From the NCBI GenBank assembly GCA_910577235.1, contig CAJTMX010000019.1, forward strand, positions 21,387-85,386: a stretch of 64,000 bases of DNA, in the 5' to 3' direction. A program made the position numbers and the translations under genes. Below the pieces are notes generated by a model that was not told the DNA's origin, made no database searches, and saw only the letters and a list, made by a program, of their open reading frames with translations. The stretch is from an uncultured Acetatifactor sp. (lineage in GTDB: Bacteria > Bacillota > Clostridia > Lachnospirales > Lachnospiraceae). How positions within the stretch are numbered: the first letter of the stretch is position 1; every line of letters starts with the position of its first letter. This document shows, one piece after another, positions 1 through 8,315 of this stretch.

Positions 1-68
1 AGAAAAACCGCCAGGCTTTTACCAGCTACGCCAATCACATTCTGACCATGATGGCCGCAACCTATTAA
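1..68 (+). CDS. C-terminal end of an unidentified protein (partial)
   Basis: The left edge is open in the third plus-strand frame up to a TAA at 66-68, giving a tail that ends ...HILTMMAATY. It is followed 28 bases later by a strong symmetrical hairpin, with the minus-strand cheR ending on the other side. That is the arrangement expected for two convergent genes sharing a terminator. Only about 21 residues are visible, so neither family nor function can be assigned. The call rests on frame and context only. Confidence 0.4.
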   Translation, partial: KNRQAFTSYANHILTMMAATY

Positions 69-96
69 TTAGAATGCGCCCCGCCGTGCGCACTTA

Positions 97-138
97 AAAT
101 GGAGCTATGGCGCAAATCTTTGCGCTATAGCTCCATTT
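97..138. terminator. bidirectional hairpin terminator between convergent genes
   Basis: A 20-bp inverted repeat with a 2-base loop (AAATGGAGCTAT...ATAGCTCCATTT) has a single G/A mismatch. The AAAT/ATTT ends supply a short U-run in either direction. It sits between the plus-strand gene ending at 68 and cheR ending at 152, so it probably ends transcription from both sides. Confidence 0.75.
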
Positions 139-151
139 AACTATACACCCG

Positions 152-931
152 TCAAATAGGTCTCTCATAAAAGAAAGAATTCTTCCGAGCATATCCTAAA
201 TCCTTATAATTGATGATCTGCTCCGTACTGCCGATAAACAGAACGCCTCCGGGCTTGAGATTCTTCTGGAATTTGGCAAATACCTCATCCTTGGCCTCCT
301 CCGTAAAATATATCAATACGTTACGGCACACGATCAAATGACAATCGCTGGGATAAGTATCCTTCAGCAGATTGTGTTCCCTGAATTCCACCCGAGCCAT
401 GATCTCGTCGGAAATCTTGTAAGAAGGCCCTACCTGGGTAAAATATTTCTTTTTCATGTCCGCAGGAACAGCCGCAACACTCCTGTCTGCATACAGTCCC
501 AGCTTAGCCTTGGCAATCACCTGCTTGTCCAGATCCGTGGCAATGATACGGATCTGCTGTAGAGGAATATGTCTGGACAGAGCCATCACCAGAGAATAGG
601 GCTCGTCTCCCGTGGAACACGCAGCGCTCCAGACCTTCAGATTCTTACCGAATCTGCCGATCAACTCCGGAATGATCTGCTCGTCCATGATCTTCCACTG
701 CTCCGGATTGCGGTAGAACTCCGACACATTGATCGTGATATAATTGATAAATTCCTCAAACAGAGCCTTATCTTTTTTAAGTTGCTCCACGTATTTATCA
801 TAGCCCTTTATACCGTGCTTATCGATCAGTGTGTCAATCCGACGTTTCATCTGCCGCTCTTTATAAGCGTTCAGATCGATGGAGGTCAGATTAAATATCT
901 GCTGTTTCAAATATTCATAATCATAGCCCAT
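152..931 (-). CDS. cheR: CheR-type chemoreceptor glutamate O-methyltransferase
   Basis: This 259-residue protein has the two-domain CheR layout: an N-terminal helical domain (about residues 1-75, containing NVSEFYRNPEQW) and a SAM-binding Rossmann domain from about 95 (KVWSAACSTGDEPYS), followed by IIATDLD and the CRNVLIYF motif. CheR enzymes methylate glutamates on chemoreceptor signalling domains using S-adenosylmethionine, setting adaptation. It is the last gene of a long minus-strand operon behind ispH and the S1-like gene. No other chemotaxis gene is in the window, so its receptors are elsewhere or it serves a chemosensory-like system. Family call is firm. Confidence 0.93.
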   Translation of the reverse strand: MGYDYEYLKQQIFNLTSIDLNAYKERQMKRRIDTLIDKHGIKGYDKYVEQLKKDKALFEEFINYITINVSEFYRNPEQWKIMDEQIIPELIGRFGKNLKVWSAACSTGDEPYSLVMALSRHIPLQQIRIIATDLDKQVIAKAKLGLYADRSVAAVPADMKKKYFTQVGPSYKISDEIMARVEFREHNLLKDTYPSDCHLIVCRNVLIYFTEEAKDEVFAKFQKNLKPGGVLFIGSTEQIINYKDLGYARKNSFFYERPI

Positions 932-945
932 TAGACAATTCCTTT

Positions 946-2085
946 TTACTCTTCGCCCTCAGCCGCGATCACCGCATCGATATCCACAGAAACCACATCC
1001 GCATCGCTGTCCTCGTCCTTTACGGTGGAATCGGGAGCAGTCAGCGCTTTTATACTCAAAGAGATCTTTCTGTCTGCCTCGTTGAAGTCAACCACTTTTG
1101 CGGTCACTTCCTCACCCACACTCAGAACATCGGAGGGCTTATCAATATGCTCCTTGGAGATCTGGGACACGTGCAGCAGCGCGTCAACGCCGGGTTCCAG
1201 CTCCACAAATGCGCCAAAGTCAGTCATTCTCGCTACTTTTCCGGTGAGCACACTGCCGATGGCAAATTTCTCGGCCGCGTCCTTCCAGGGATTGGCATCA
1301 TCAAACTTCAGAGACAGCGCGATCTTGCTGCCATTGATCTCCTTGATCAGAACGGTCAGTTTCTCGCCTACCTTAAATACCTTTTTGGGATGTTCCACTC
1401 TTCCCCAGGACATCTCGGAGATATGCAGCAGTCCGTCTGCGCCGCCCAAGTCGATGAACGCGCCGAAATCGGTAACATTTTTCACTACGCCTTCAACGAT
1501 ATCGCCCTCATGAATCCTCTCGAACAGTTCCTTTTGCAGCTCTGCCTTCTGCGCGGCGATAAGCTGTCTGCGGTCACCGATGTACCTTCTTTTCTTGGGA
1601 TTGTATTCGCTGATCACAAACTCGATCTCCTGACCCGCATACTTGGTCAGATCCTTCTCATATGTGTCGGACACCAGGCTTGCGGGGATAAAGATTCTCA
1701 CTTCGTCAACTACTACGCTGAGACCTCCGTCCAGAACCTGTGTCACGGTAGCCTTTAATACCTCTCTGTTGTTGTATGCCTCCTCAATACGCTTGTTGCC
1801 TCTGTCCGCAGCCAGCCGCTTGTAGGTCAGGACCACCTGTCCCTCCCCATCGTTAACCTTCAGAACCTTGACTTCCATAGTGTCGCCAACCTTAGCAACA
1901 GCGGTGAGATCCACACTCTGATCATTGGAGTATTCACTCTTTGTGAGTATACCGTCTGACTTGTAGCCGATGTTGAGAACGATCTCGTCCGGCTTAACAT
2001 CGATGACAGTGCCTTCAACTACCTCTCCTGCATGTATTGTTTTCAATGATTCTTCCAGCATTTGTTCAAAAGTTAATTCTGACAT
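946..2085 (-). CDS. rpsA: S1-domain RNA-binding protein (30S ribosomal protein S1-like)
   Basis: The 379-residue protein has four S1 (OB-fold) domains at about 19-90, 105-170, 192-262 and 278-348, then an acidic tail. Domains 3 and 4 carry the textbook VTDFGAFIDLGG..GLLHISEMSW and MTDFGAFVELEPG..LLHVSQIS signatures. Gram-positive S1 homologues have fewer domains than the six of E. coli S1 and may not be true ribosomal subunits, though they bind RNA and influence translation. The start overlaps the end of ispH by 20 bases in another frame, with its GAGGAGG ribosome site inside ispH, implying coupled translation. Fused IspH-S1 proteins are known in other clostridia. Confidence 0.88.
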   Translation of the reverse strand: MSELTFEQMLEESLKTIHAGEVVEGTVIDVKPDEIVLNIGYKSDGILTKSEYSNDQSVDLTAVAKVGDTMEVKVLKVNDGEGQVVLTYKRLAADRGNKRIEEAYNNREVLKATVTQVLDGGLSVVVDEVRIFIPASLVSDTYEKDLTKYAGQEIEFVISEYNPKKRRYIGDRRQLIAAQKAELQKELFERIHEGDIVEGVVKNVTDFGAFIDLGGADGLLHISEMSWGRVEHPKKVFKVGEKLTVLIKEINGSKIALSLKFDDANPWKDAAEKFAIGSVLTGKVARMTDFGAFVELEPGVDALLHVSQISKEHIDKPSDVLSVGEEVTAKVVDFNEADRKISLSIKALTAPDSTVKDEDSDADVVSVDIDAVIAAEGEE

Positions 2086-2947
2086 AATTTTGAACCTCCT
2101 CTATTAATTTATTTGGGGTGGAAGCCCCTGCAGTAATGCCAATCAGTCCAGCTGATCTAGGTAGTTCTAAATGCAAGTCATCCAGTGTCTGTATAAAACA
2201 GGTATTGTCACACACTTCCTTACAGATCTCATAGAGCTTTCTGGTATTGGAACTGTGTTTACCTCCTATTACGATCATTGCATCAGCATCTGCTGCTACT
2301 TCCCGTGTCTCCCTCTGCCTTTCCTCTGTTGCATTGCAGATGGTGTTCACAATACTAACATTGTAACCTTTTTCTTTAAGAATTTCAACTATATGTTGAA
2401 ATTTATTGTAATTAAATGTCGTCTGAGCCACTACAGTGAGCTTTTTTCCCTCCGGCGGCACATATTTTTCGGCTTCCTCCACGCTCTCCAGCACATCTAC
2501 CGGGCCGTTGCACCATCCCACGGTCCCTTCTACCTCCGGGTGCTCCGGGCCGCCCACCACCAGGATATGCTCTCCCTGCCGGCTCCTCTCCTCCACCAGC
2601 CTGTGGATATGTTCCACAAACGGACAGGTGGTATCTACGATATTCCAGCCCTTCTGTGCCATGCGCTGTGAAATATCTTTTGAAACTCCATGCGCCCTGA
2701 TAATTACCGTTACGTCCTGAGGGATCTCATCCGCCAAAGAATCCTGCTCCAGCATCCGCTCCAGCTCCTGCCGGTCTTCGATGACTCTGACTCCCAGCTC
2801 CGTCAGCTCCTTCACCACTTCTTCATTGTGTACGATAGAACCGTAAGTATATATAGTTTTCCCTGTTTGTATCTGCTCATACACCGTTTCCACCGCTCGT
2901 TTTACTCCAAAGCAAAACCCCGCGCTGGCGGTTACTCTGATCTCCAT
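2066..2947 (-). CDS. ispH: 4-hydroxy-3-methylbut-2-enyl diphosphate reductase
   Basis: IspH (LytB) carries out the last step of the MEP isoprenoid pathway, reducing HMBPP to IPP and DMAPP with a [4Fe-4S] cluster. The 293-residue protein has the three cluster cysteines in conserved settings: C12 (GFCFGVKRAVE), C108 (DTTCPFV) and C204 (NTICNATEERQ). The substrate-binding stretches IVHNEEVV and RAHGVS and the final GASTP motif are also present. Length is normal. It lies 12 bases after cmk and overlaps the downstream S1-like gene by 20 bases, so the three are almost certainly co-transcribed. Confidence 0.96.
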   Translation of the reverse strand: MEIRVTASAGFCFGVKRAVETVYEQIQTGKTIYTYGSIVHNEEVVKELTELGVRVIEDRQELERMLEQDSLADEIPQDVTVIIRAHGVSKDISQRMAQKGWNIVDTTCPFVEHIHRLVEERSRQGEHILVVGGPEHPEVEGTVGWCNGPVDVLESVEEAEKYVPPEGKKLTVVAQTTFNYNKFQHIVEILKEKGYNVSIVNTICNATEERQRETREVAADADAMIVIGGKHSSNTRKLYEICKEVCDNTCFIQTLDDLHLELPRSAGLIGITAGASTPNKLIEEVQNYVRINF

Positions 2948-2959
2948 AGGTCTGTCTCC

Positions 2960-3625
2960 TCAGTCTCTTTTTTCACAGAGCTTAAATATCTTCTCTATAA
3001 CCTGCTCCGCTGTCATATCCGAGCTGTCCATCAGGACGGCGTCCTGGGCCTGGCGCAGAGGACTGACCTCCCGGTGTGTATCCCGGTAATCTCTCTCCTC
3101 CATATCCGCCTGAATCTGTGCCAGATCGCATTGCTGGCCCTTTGCGGTCAGTTCGTCATACCGGCGTCTGGCCCGCACTGCACTGCTGGCTGTCAGATAG
3201 ATCTTCACATCCGCATGGGGCAGTACGCAGGTGCCGATATCCCTGCCGTCCATAATGCAGTCCGTGGAGGAGGCCAACTCCTGCTGAAGGGCTGTGATAC
3301 GTTCTCGCACCGCAGGGAGCACGCTGATCCTGGAGGTTACGGCTCCCACTTCCTCCGTGCGGATATAGGCGTTCACATTCTCTCCGTTTAAATACACTAC
3401 CTGTGTCCCGTTCTCATACCCCAGCGTGATATCCGCCTCCTGGCAGTGACCGATCACCGCCTGTTCATCCTCGGGATCGATGCCCTGGCGCAGCATGTAC
3501 AGGCCCATTCCCCGGTACATGGCCCCTGTGTCCACATAGATGATATTCAGTTTTTTCGCCACTGCTCTGGCTATCGTGCTCTTTCCGGCGCCTGCGGGGC
3601 CGTCCACGGCAATATTATAGCTCAT
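2960..3625 (-). CDS. cmk: cytidylate kinase
   Basis: This is a 221-residue cytosolic nucleoside monophosphate kinase that phosphorylates CMP and dCMP with ATP. The P-loop GPAGAGKSTIARAVA is at residues 9-23, followed by IIYVDTGAMYRGM, the CMP-binding MDGRDIGTCVLP motif and the RDYRDTHREVSPL lid region. Length and motif order match bacterial Cmk. It lies between a flavoprotein gene and ispH in one operon; the cmk-ispH-rpsA order is common in Clostridia. Confidence 0.96.
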   Translation of the reverse strand: MSYNIAVDGPAGAGKSTIARAVAKKLNIIYVDTGAMYRGMGLYMLRQGIDPEDEQAVIGHCQEADITLGYENGTQVVYLNGENVNAYIRTEEVGAVTSRISVLPAVRERITALQQELASSTDCIMDGRDIGTCVLPHADVKIYLTASSAVRARRRYDELTAKGQQCDLAQIQADMEERDYRDTHREVSPLRQAQDAVLMDSSDMTAEQVIEKIFKLCEKRD

Positions 3626-3659
3626 GTTATTTTCCCTTTCTATATTCCTTATTTGTTTC

Positions 3660-4949
3660 TTATTGAGCCGCGCTGGTTCCGGCCAGGTGTCCGGTGGACC
3701 AGGCGATCTGTAGATTGTAGCCCCCGGTCAGAGCGTCTACGTCCAACATTTCTCCGGCAAAATACAATCCCTGTATTATTTTTGATTCCATTGTGGAGGG
3801 ATTCACGTTTTTGACAGAGATGCCGCCTCTGGTGATGATCGCCTCCTCGTAGCCCCGCACGCCAGTGACTGTCAGGGGCAGCGCTTTGATCAGCTCCACA
3901 AAATGACGGCGCTCTTCCCGGGTGATCTCATTTACCGGCTTTTCCGGCGGGATATCCGCAAGGCGTATCATGACCGGGATCAGACGGGCCGGAAAAAGCT
4001 GTCCCAGCGCGTTTTTGAACTGTTTGTTCTTACTCTCCTCAAAATCCCGCAGCACTCTCTTATCCAGCTGCTGTATGTCAAGGGCCGGTTTTAAGTCGAT
4101 CAGCAGCCGTGTCCGGGCTCCATCCTTTCCCCTGCTCTTTGCCATATAATAGCTGCTTGCGCTTAGAACCAACGGACCGCTGACCCCGAAGTGAGTGAAC
4201 AGCATTTCCCCCTGATCCCGGTAGATCTCCTTATCGTTCAGGTGCAGGCTCAGTGTGACATTGCGCAGGGACAGTCCCATCAGATCCCTGCACCAATCTT
4301 CCTTGATGTGAAAGGGTACCAGAGACGGACTGCACTCTGCTATATTGTGGCCCGTTTCTTTTGCGAAAAGGTATCCGTCTCCGGTGGAACCGGTGCTGGC
4401 ATAGGACAACCCGCCTGTGGCCAGGATCACCCGCTGAGCCGCCAGCCGCCCTCCGTCTTCCAGCAGCACTCCTCTGACACTTCCCTTTTCCGCCTTTTTC
4501 GGTCTCTCTTCTTCTCCATAAGACGGCCCGGATTCTTTCTCCCACCACAGTCCTTTAACTCTGGTATGCAGACGGATCTCCACTCCCAGCCGCCGCAGGA
4601 CTCCCTGCAATGCGGCGATAATGTCGGAGGAGTGATCGCTGACAGGAAACACGCGGTTTCCCCTCTCGGTCTTTAACGGACAGCCCGCCTCCTCAACAAA
4701 CTCCATCAGTGCCCGGTTATCAAAGCCGTAAAAGGCGCTGTACAGAAATTTTGCGTTGGTCATCACACTGGAAAGCAGATTGTCCATGTCGCCGGCATTG
4801 GTCACATTGCATCTGCCCTTTCCGGTGATAAACAGTTTTTTGCCCAGTTTTTCATTGCGCTCCAAAAGCGTTACCTCAGCCCCGGCCTGGGCCGCCGCGA
4901 TGGCCGCCATCATGCCTGCGGCTCCTCCGCCCACTACGATCACATGCAT
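3660..4949 (-). CDS. HI0933-family (BaiN-like) FAD-dependent oxidoreductase
   Basis: This 429-residue flavoprotein begins with a dinucleotide-binding motif (VVGGGAAGMMAA, residues 5-16). It also has the family-specific GKGRCNVTNAG segment, the ATGGLSYASTGSTGDGY motif and the C-terminal TGGYNLQIAWSTGHLAG motif that completes the FAD site. HI0933-type proteins are common; most have no proven substrate, and one member (BaiN) acts on bile acids, so a specific reaction should not be assumed. ATG at 4949 is preferred, with GAGGA upstream; a GTG two codons earlier overlaps the stop of the RpiR gene. It is translated directly after that regulator, before cmk. Confidence 0.88.
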   Translation of the reverse strand: MHVIVVGGGAAGMMAAIAAAQAGAEVTLLERNEKLGKKLFITGKGRCNVTNAGDMDNLLSSVMTNAKFLYSAFYGFDNRALMEFVEEAGCPLKTERGNRVFPVSDHSSDIIAALQGVLRRLGVEIRLHTRVKGLWWEKESGPSYGEEERPKKAEKGSVRGVLLEDGGRLAAQRVILATGGLSYASTGSTGDGYLFAKETGHNIAECSPSLVPFHIKEDWCRDLMGLSLRNVTLSLHLNDKEIYRDQGEMLFTHFGVSGPLVLSASSYYMAKSRGKDGARTRLLIDLKPALDIQQLDKRVLRDFEESKNKQFKNALGQLFPARLIPVMIRLADIPPEKPVNEITREERRHFVELIKALPLTVTGVRGYEEAIITRGGISVKNVNPSTMESKIIQGLYFAGEMLDVDALTGGYNLQIAWSTGHLAGTSAAQ

Positions 4950-4954
4950 CCTCA

Positions 4955-5869
4955 CTATTCCTCTTTTCTCAAAGAATAATTCAAAATCGGCTCGTCGTCG
5001 ATAAAATTGATCTCATCGTTCAGATACACCTGATAATTGTTCCATGTCTCCTCCAACATCTCCAGATTCTGTTTCACTTCCTGAGGACATTTCAGACACA
5101 TGGCTACCACCAGCGCGTTGATAACGCTCAAAGGCGCCACCAGGGAATCCACGATGGACACCATATCGCTGCGGGCCAGCAGATTGCAGGAGGAATACAG
5201 GTTCATGGGAGAATGTATGGAGTCGGTGATGGCGATCACTTTGGCGTTCCTGTCGTTGGCAAACTCCATGGCTTTTAGAGTCCGCATGGAATATCTGGGA
5301 AAACTGATTCCCACAAAACAGTCTTTCTCGCCGATCCGTATCATCTGTTCAAAGGTCTCGCTGACGCTGGTAGTCTTTAGCAGTACCACATTGCCCCGGA
5401 CCATATTCAGATAAAAGTGTAAAAACTCTGCCAACGGCTCATTGCTGCGCAGTCCCATAATGTAGATATGATCCGCCGTCAGGATCGTGTTCACCGCCGT
5501 CTCAAACGCCGCCGCGTCCAGATGCTGTATAGTGTGCTGCAACTTTTCGATATCCGCTGTCAGTACGCTTGTCAGTATCTCCGATTGCGTACTGTGTCCG
5601 TATTTGGCGTCAATCTTCTGGACACTGCTCAGCTTGCTCTGCACGCATTCCTCCAGAGCCCGCTGAAACTCAGGGTAACCCTTATAACCGATCCCCGCCG
5701 CAAAGCGCACCACTGTGGATTCGCTGATCCGCAAAGCGTCCCCCAGCCGTGCCGCCGTCATAAATACGGCTTGGTCATAATGTTCCAGTATAAAGGACGC
5801 GATCTTTTTGTGTCCTTTGCTCATGCCCGCATACTGCTCTCTTATCCTGTCCAGTACATCATATTGCAT
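4955..5869 (-). CDS. MurR/RpiR-family transcriptional regulator
   Basis: The protein of about 304 residues has an N-terminal helix-turn-helix of the RpiR type (MTAARLGDALRISESTVVRFAAGIGYKGYPEF). A C-terminal SIS sugar-isomerase fold follows (about residues 115-250, including HIYIMGLRSNEPLAEFL and DCFVGISFPRYS). RpiR regulators sense phosphorylated sugars through the SIS domain. No sugar pathway gene is adjacent, so the ligand is unknown. Three ATGs lie close together (5884, 5875, 5869); 5869 has the best-spaced G-rich site. It follows the TetR gene by about 30 bases in one operon. Confidence 0.88.
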   Translation of the reverse strand: MQYDVLDRIREQYAGMSKGHKKIASFILEHYDQAVFMTAARLGDALRISESTVVRFAAGIGYKGYPEFQRALEECVQSKLSSVQKIDAKYGHSTQSEILTSVLTADIEKLQHTIQHLDAAAFETAVNTILTADHIYIMGLRSNEPLAEFLHFYLNMVRGNVVLLKTTSVSETFEQMIRIGEKDCFVGISFPRYSMRTLKAMEFANDRNAKVIAITDSIHSPMNLYSSCNLLARSDMVSIVDSLVAPLSVINALVVAMCLKCPQEVKQNLEMLEETWNNYQVYLNDEINFIDDEPILNYSLRKEE

Positions 5870-5899
5870 CCGCATGTCCCCCATTTGAAGATATTTATA

Positions 5900-6448
5900 T
5901 TATCTGGCAAATTGCCCATAGACCTGTTTCAGCACCGCCAAAGTCTCCACATTAGACAGATCATAATCCCCTGTCAGGGTCATACAGGCACTGCCGTGAA
6001 TAAATATCCACATTCGCATAAACACTTCTTCGGGACGCTTACAGCCCTCGGCTCTGGCCCTGTTGATCTCATACAGCACATTGCCTGCGTCACCGTTTAA
6101 GAGATCGTACATACTCTTTCCGTTATCCTTTTTTGAGAGAAAGAGCAGTTCAAACAGATGCCCTTCCTCCCGGGCAAAAGCAATATAGGCCATCCCCAGA
6201 TTCACAAAGGGAACGGGAGACATACGCGGATAAAGACTGTAATAGTCCTGAAAAAACACTGTCGCTTTCTCATAGACGGCATCCCACAGTTCCTCCATAT
6301 TCTTGTATACCCGGAAGATCGGCTGTGTAGAGCATCCTGCTTTAGCCGCCACTTTTCTGGCGGTCACGCTGGCAAAGCCCTCCTCCCGGGTCATGGCAAA
6401 CGCGGTCTCCAATATCTGTTCTATTGTGATGCTTTCTTTTCTGGGCAT
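5900..6448 (-). CDS. TetR/AcrR-family transcriptional regulator
   Basis: The 182-residue protein starts PRKESITIEQILETAF and has a TetR helix-turn-helix (ASVTARKVAAKAGCSTQPIFRVYKNMEELW). A helical ligand domain without recognisable specificity follows. The C-terminal region resembles TetR_C WHG-type domains. ATG at 6448 is chosen because GGAG lies 7 bases before it and a promoter at 6493-6521 would start transcription near 6486, ruling out the more upstream in-frame start. As first gene of the operon running to cheR it could autoregulate; ATAAC-GAGT-GTTAT just after the promoter is a candidate operator. Confidence 0.87.
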   Translation of the reverse strand: MPRKESITIEQILETAFAMTREEGFASVTARKVAAKAGCSTQPIFRVYKNMEELWDAVYEKATVFFQDYYSLYPRMSPVPFVNLGMAYIAFAREEGHLFELLFLSKKDNGKSMYDLLNGDAGNVLYEINRARAEGCKRPEEVFMRMWIFIHGSACMTLTGDYDLSNVETLAVLKQVYGQFAR

Positions 6449-6492
6449 ATTATTTCTCCTAACATAACCATGCGCAACATATAACACTCGTT

Positions 6493-6521
6493 ATTTTACA
6501 GGAAAGCACTTCTTTTGTCAA
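6493..6521 (-). promoter_or_regulatory. sigma-A-type promoter of the TetR-to-cheR operon
   Basis: On the minus strand there is a perfect -35 TTGACA (6516-6521), a 17-base spacer and a -10 TAAAAT (6493-6498). An imperfect dyad ATAAC-GAGT-GTTAT lies immediately downstream, a plausible operator for the TetR protein encoded next. Transcription would start near 6486. Confidence 0.8.
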
Positions 6522-6591
6522 GTACCATCTACCTGCCCGGTCCACTGCCCATAAAATCTATAAAGTTTCTATTACAGACATTTGCTCTTAT

Positions 6592-6622
6592 AAAAGATCC
6601 CGGTTCTCATCGAACCGGGATC
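6592..6622 (-). terminator. rho-independent terminator after oadA-like gene
   Basis: A perfect 11-bp stem (GATCCCGGTTC / GAACCGGGATC) with a 5-base loop is followed on the minus strand by TTTTAT. It lies 34 bases beyond the stop of the oadA-like gene and ends the sodium-pump operon before the TetR promoter. Confidence 0.9.
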
Positions 6623-6655
6623 TGTACATTACATTCTCATATGACGCGAAACTTC

Positions 6656-8083
6656 TTACACAGGATATGCGCCGTTCTTGGTATCGGCCTGGGTCATATC
6701 CACTTTCTCCTGCTGGGCCTGACGGTATTTGAAGAAGTCGGTAGCCACCTGAGGGAACAGAGCATAGGACAGCACATCCTCGTCCTGCTGTTTCCACTCC
6801 TTCATCTCGGCCTCCAGCTTATCCATCTCATTGGTCAGCGTGTCGGCAAAACGTCCGGTCAGCCTGGTCTCTCCGGGAATAACCTTGTCGATAACTTCCT
6901 GATTCATGGGCTTAACGGTCTGACCGTACTCACCTCTCAGCACCGCCTTGGTTTCCTTGGTGGCCATCTTATATCTCTCGCCCATCAGCACATTGAACAC
7001 TGCCTGAGTACCCACGATCTGGGAGGAAGGGGTAACCAGAGGCGGCTCGCCCAGATCTTTACGCACCTGCGGGATCTCTCGCAGCACGTCATAATATCTG
7101 TCTTCCGCGTTCTGCTCCTTCAGCTGGCTCACCATATTGGAGAGCATGCCGCCGGGCACCTGATACAGCAGCGTCTTAATATCCACGCCCATCACCTTGG
7201 GATTGAGCAGACCGCTCTTTAAGCACTCATCCCTGTAAGGACGGAAGTAATCGGCGATCTCCGCCAGCAGATTCTGGTCAAAGCCTGTGTCGTAGGGTGT
7301 TCCTCTGAAAGTCTCCACCATAACCTCTGTGGCAGGCTGGGAAGTACCCATAGCCAGAGGGCTCATAGCGGTATCGATCACGTCCACCCCAGCCTCTATG
7401 GCCTTCAGATATGTCATGCTGGCCACACCGGAAGTATAGTGGGTGTGCAGCTGGATAGGCAACTTGGTGTTTTCCTTCATGGCCGCGATCAGCTCGGAAG
7501 CACGATAAGGCACCAGCAGGCCGGCCATATCCTTGATACAGATGGAATCCGCACCCATCTCCTCGATCTTTTTGGCCATATCGGCCCAATACTCAAGCGT
7601 ATAGGCATCGCCCAGCGTATAGGACAAAGCCACCTGCGCGTGACCTCTTCCCTCCTGCTTTTTCATCCTGTTGGTGGCGTTTACCGCCTCCTGCAGATTG
7701 GGCAGGTAGTTCAAGCAGTCAAAGATACGGATGATATCGATACCGTTGGATATGGACTTCTGTACGAAAGCATCCACCACATCGTCCGCATAAGGTCTGT
7801 ATCCCAGGATATTCTGTCCGCGAAACAGCATCTGCAGTTTCGTGTTCTTAAAGCCGTCCCTGAGCTTGCGCAGTCTGTCCCAGGGATCTTCCTTCAGGAA
7901 TCTTAAGGACGCGTCAAAGGTTGCGCCGCCCCAGCACTCTACGGAGTGATACCCCACCTTATCCATCTTATCCACTATGGGCAGCATGAAATCGGTGGGC
8001 ATTCTGGTAGCGATCAGAGACTGATGGGCATCACGCAATATGGTTTCCGTAATCTTAATCGGTTTTTTAACTTGATCTGACAT
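6656..8083 (-). CDS. oadA: oxaloacetate/pyruvate-type carboxyltransferase (OadA-like, no biotin domain)
   Basis: This 475-residue protein has the HMGL-like TIM barrel of the pyruvate carboxylase / OadA / transcarboxylase-5S family: RDAHQSLIATRM near the N-terminus, the catalytic-lysine region CIKDMAGLLVPYRA and the metal-binding LHTHYTSG. The conserved carboxylase domain follows (about 300-450). It stops where full-length OadA (about 590 residues) would continue into a biotin domain; that domain is the separate gene at 9510-9881. It should move CO2 between oxaloacetate/pyruvate and carrier-bound biotin. It is the last gene of the operon, 230 bases after oadB, with repeats in the gap. Confidence 0.9.
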   Translation of the reverse strand: MSDQVKKPIKITETILRDAHQSLIATRMPTDFMLPIVDKMDKVGYHSVECWGGATFDASLRFLKEDPWDRLRKLRDGFKNTKLQMLFRGQNILGYRPYADDVVDAFVQKSISNGIDIIRIFDCLNYLPNLQEAVNATNRMKKQEGRGHAQVALSYTLGDAYTLEYWADMAKKIEEMGADSICIKDMAGLLVPYRASELIAAMKENTKLPIQLHTHYTSGVASMTYLKAIEAGVDVIDTAMSPLAMGTSQPATEVMVETFRGTPYDTGFDQNLLAEIADYFRPYRDECLKSGLLNPKVMGVDIKTLLYQVPGGMLSNMVSQLKEQNAEDRYYDVLREIPQVRKDLGEPPLVTPSSQIVGTQAVFNVLMGERYKMATKETKAVLRGEYGQTVKPMNQEVIDKVIPGETRLTGRFADTLTNEMDKLEAEMKEWKQQDEDVLSYALFPQVATDFFKYRQAQQEKVDMTQADTKNGAYPV

Positions 8084-8103
8084 TCTTTACGTCTCCTCCT
8101 ATA

Positions 8104-8204
8104 TTTAGTTCCGCAGATTCCCTCCTGGCCCCTAGTACGGCAGAGCAATTTCCGATCGCTCTGCGCTCGCAAATTCTCTGGGGGCCATGCGGGACTCTGC
8201 TGAT
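8104..8204. repeat. palindromic repeat unit 1 (101 bp)
   Basis: First of two near-identical tandem units. Each is a large imperfect palindrome: ends GCAGATTCCC / GGGACTCTGC, inner arms TGGCCCC / GGGGGCCA and a core GCAGAGC...GCTCTGC. It would fold into a long branched hairpin in the transcript between oadB and oadA. The look is that of a REP- or MITE-like element. No transposase is present. Confidence 0.85.
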
Positions 8205-8304
8205 TTTAGTTCCGCAGATTCCCTCCTGGCCCTAGTACGGCAGAGCAATTTCCGATCGCTCTGCGCTCGCAAATTCTCTGGGGGCCATGCGGGACTCTGC
8301 TGAT
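8205..8304. repeat. palindromic repeat unit 2 (100 bp)
   Basis: Second tandem copy, differing from the first by one missing C in the GGCCCC run. The high identity suggests a recent duplication. Reading frames through these units are by-products of the repeat and I do not call them genes. Confidence 0.85.
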
Positions 8305-8315
8305 TTTCCTTTTTA

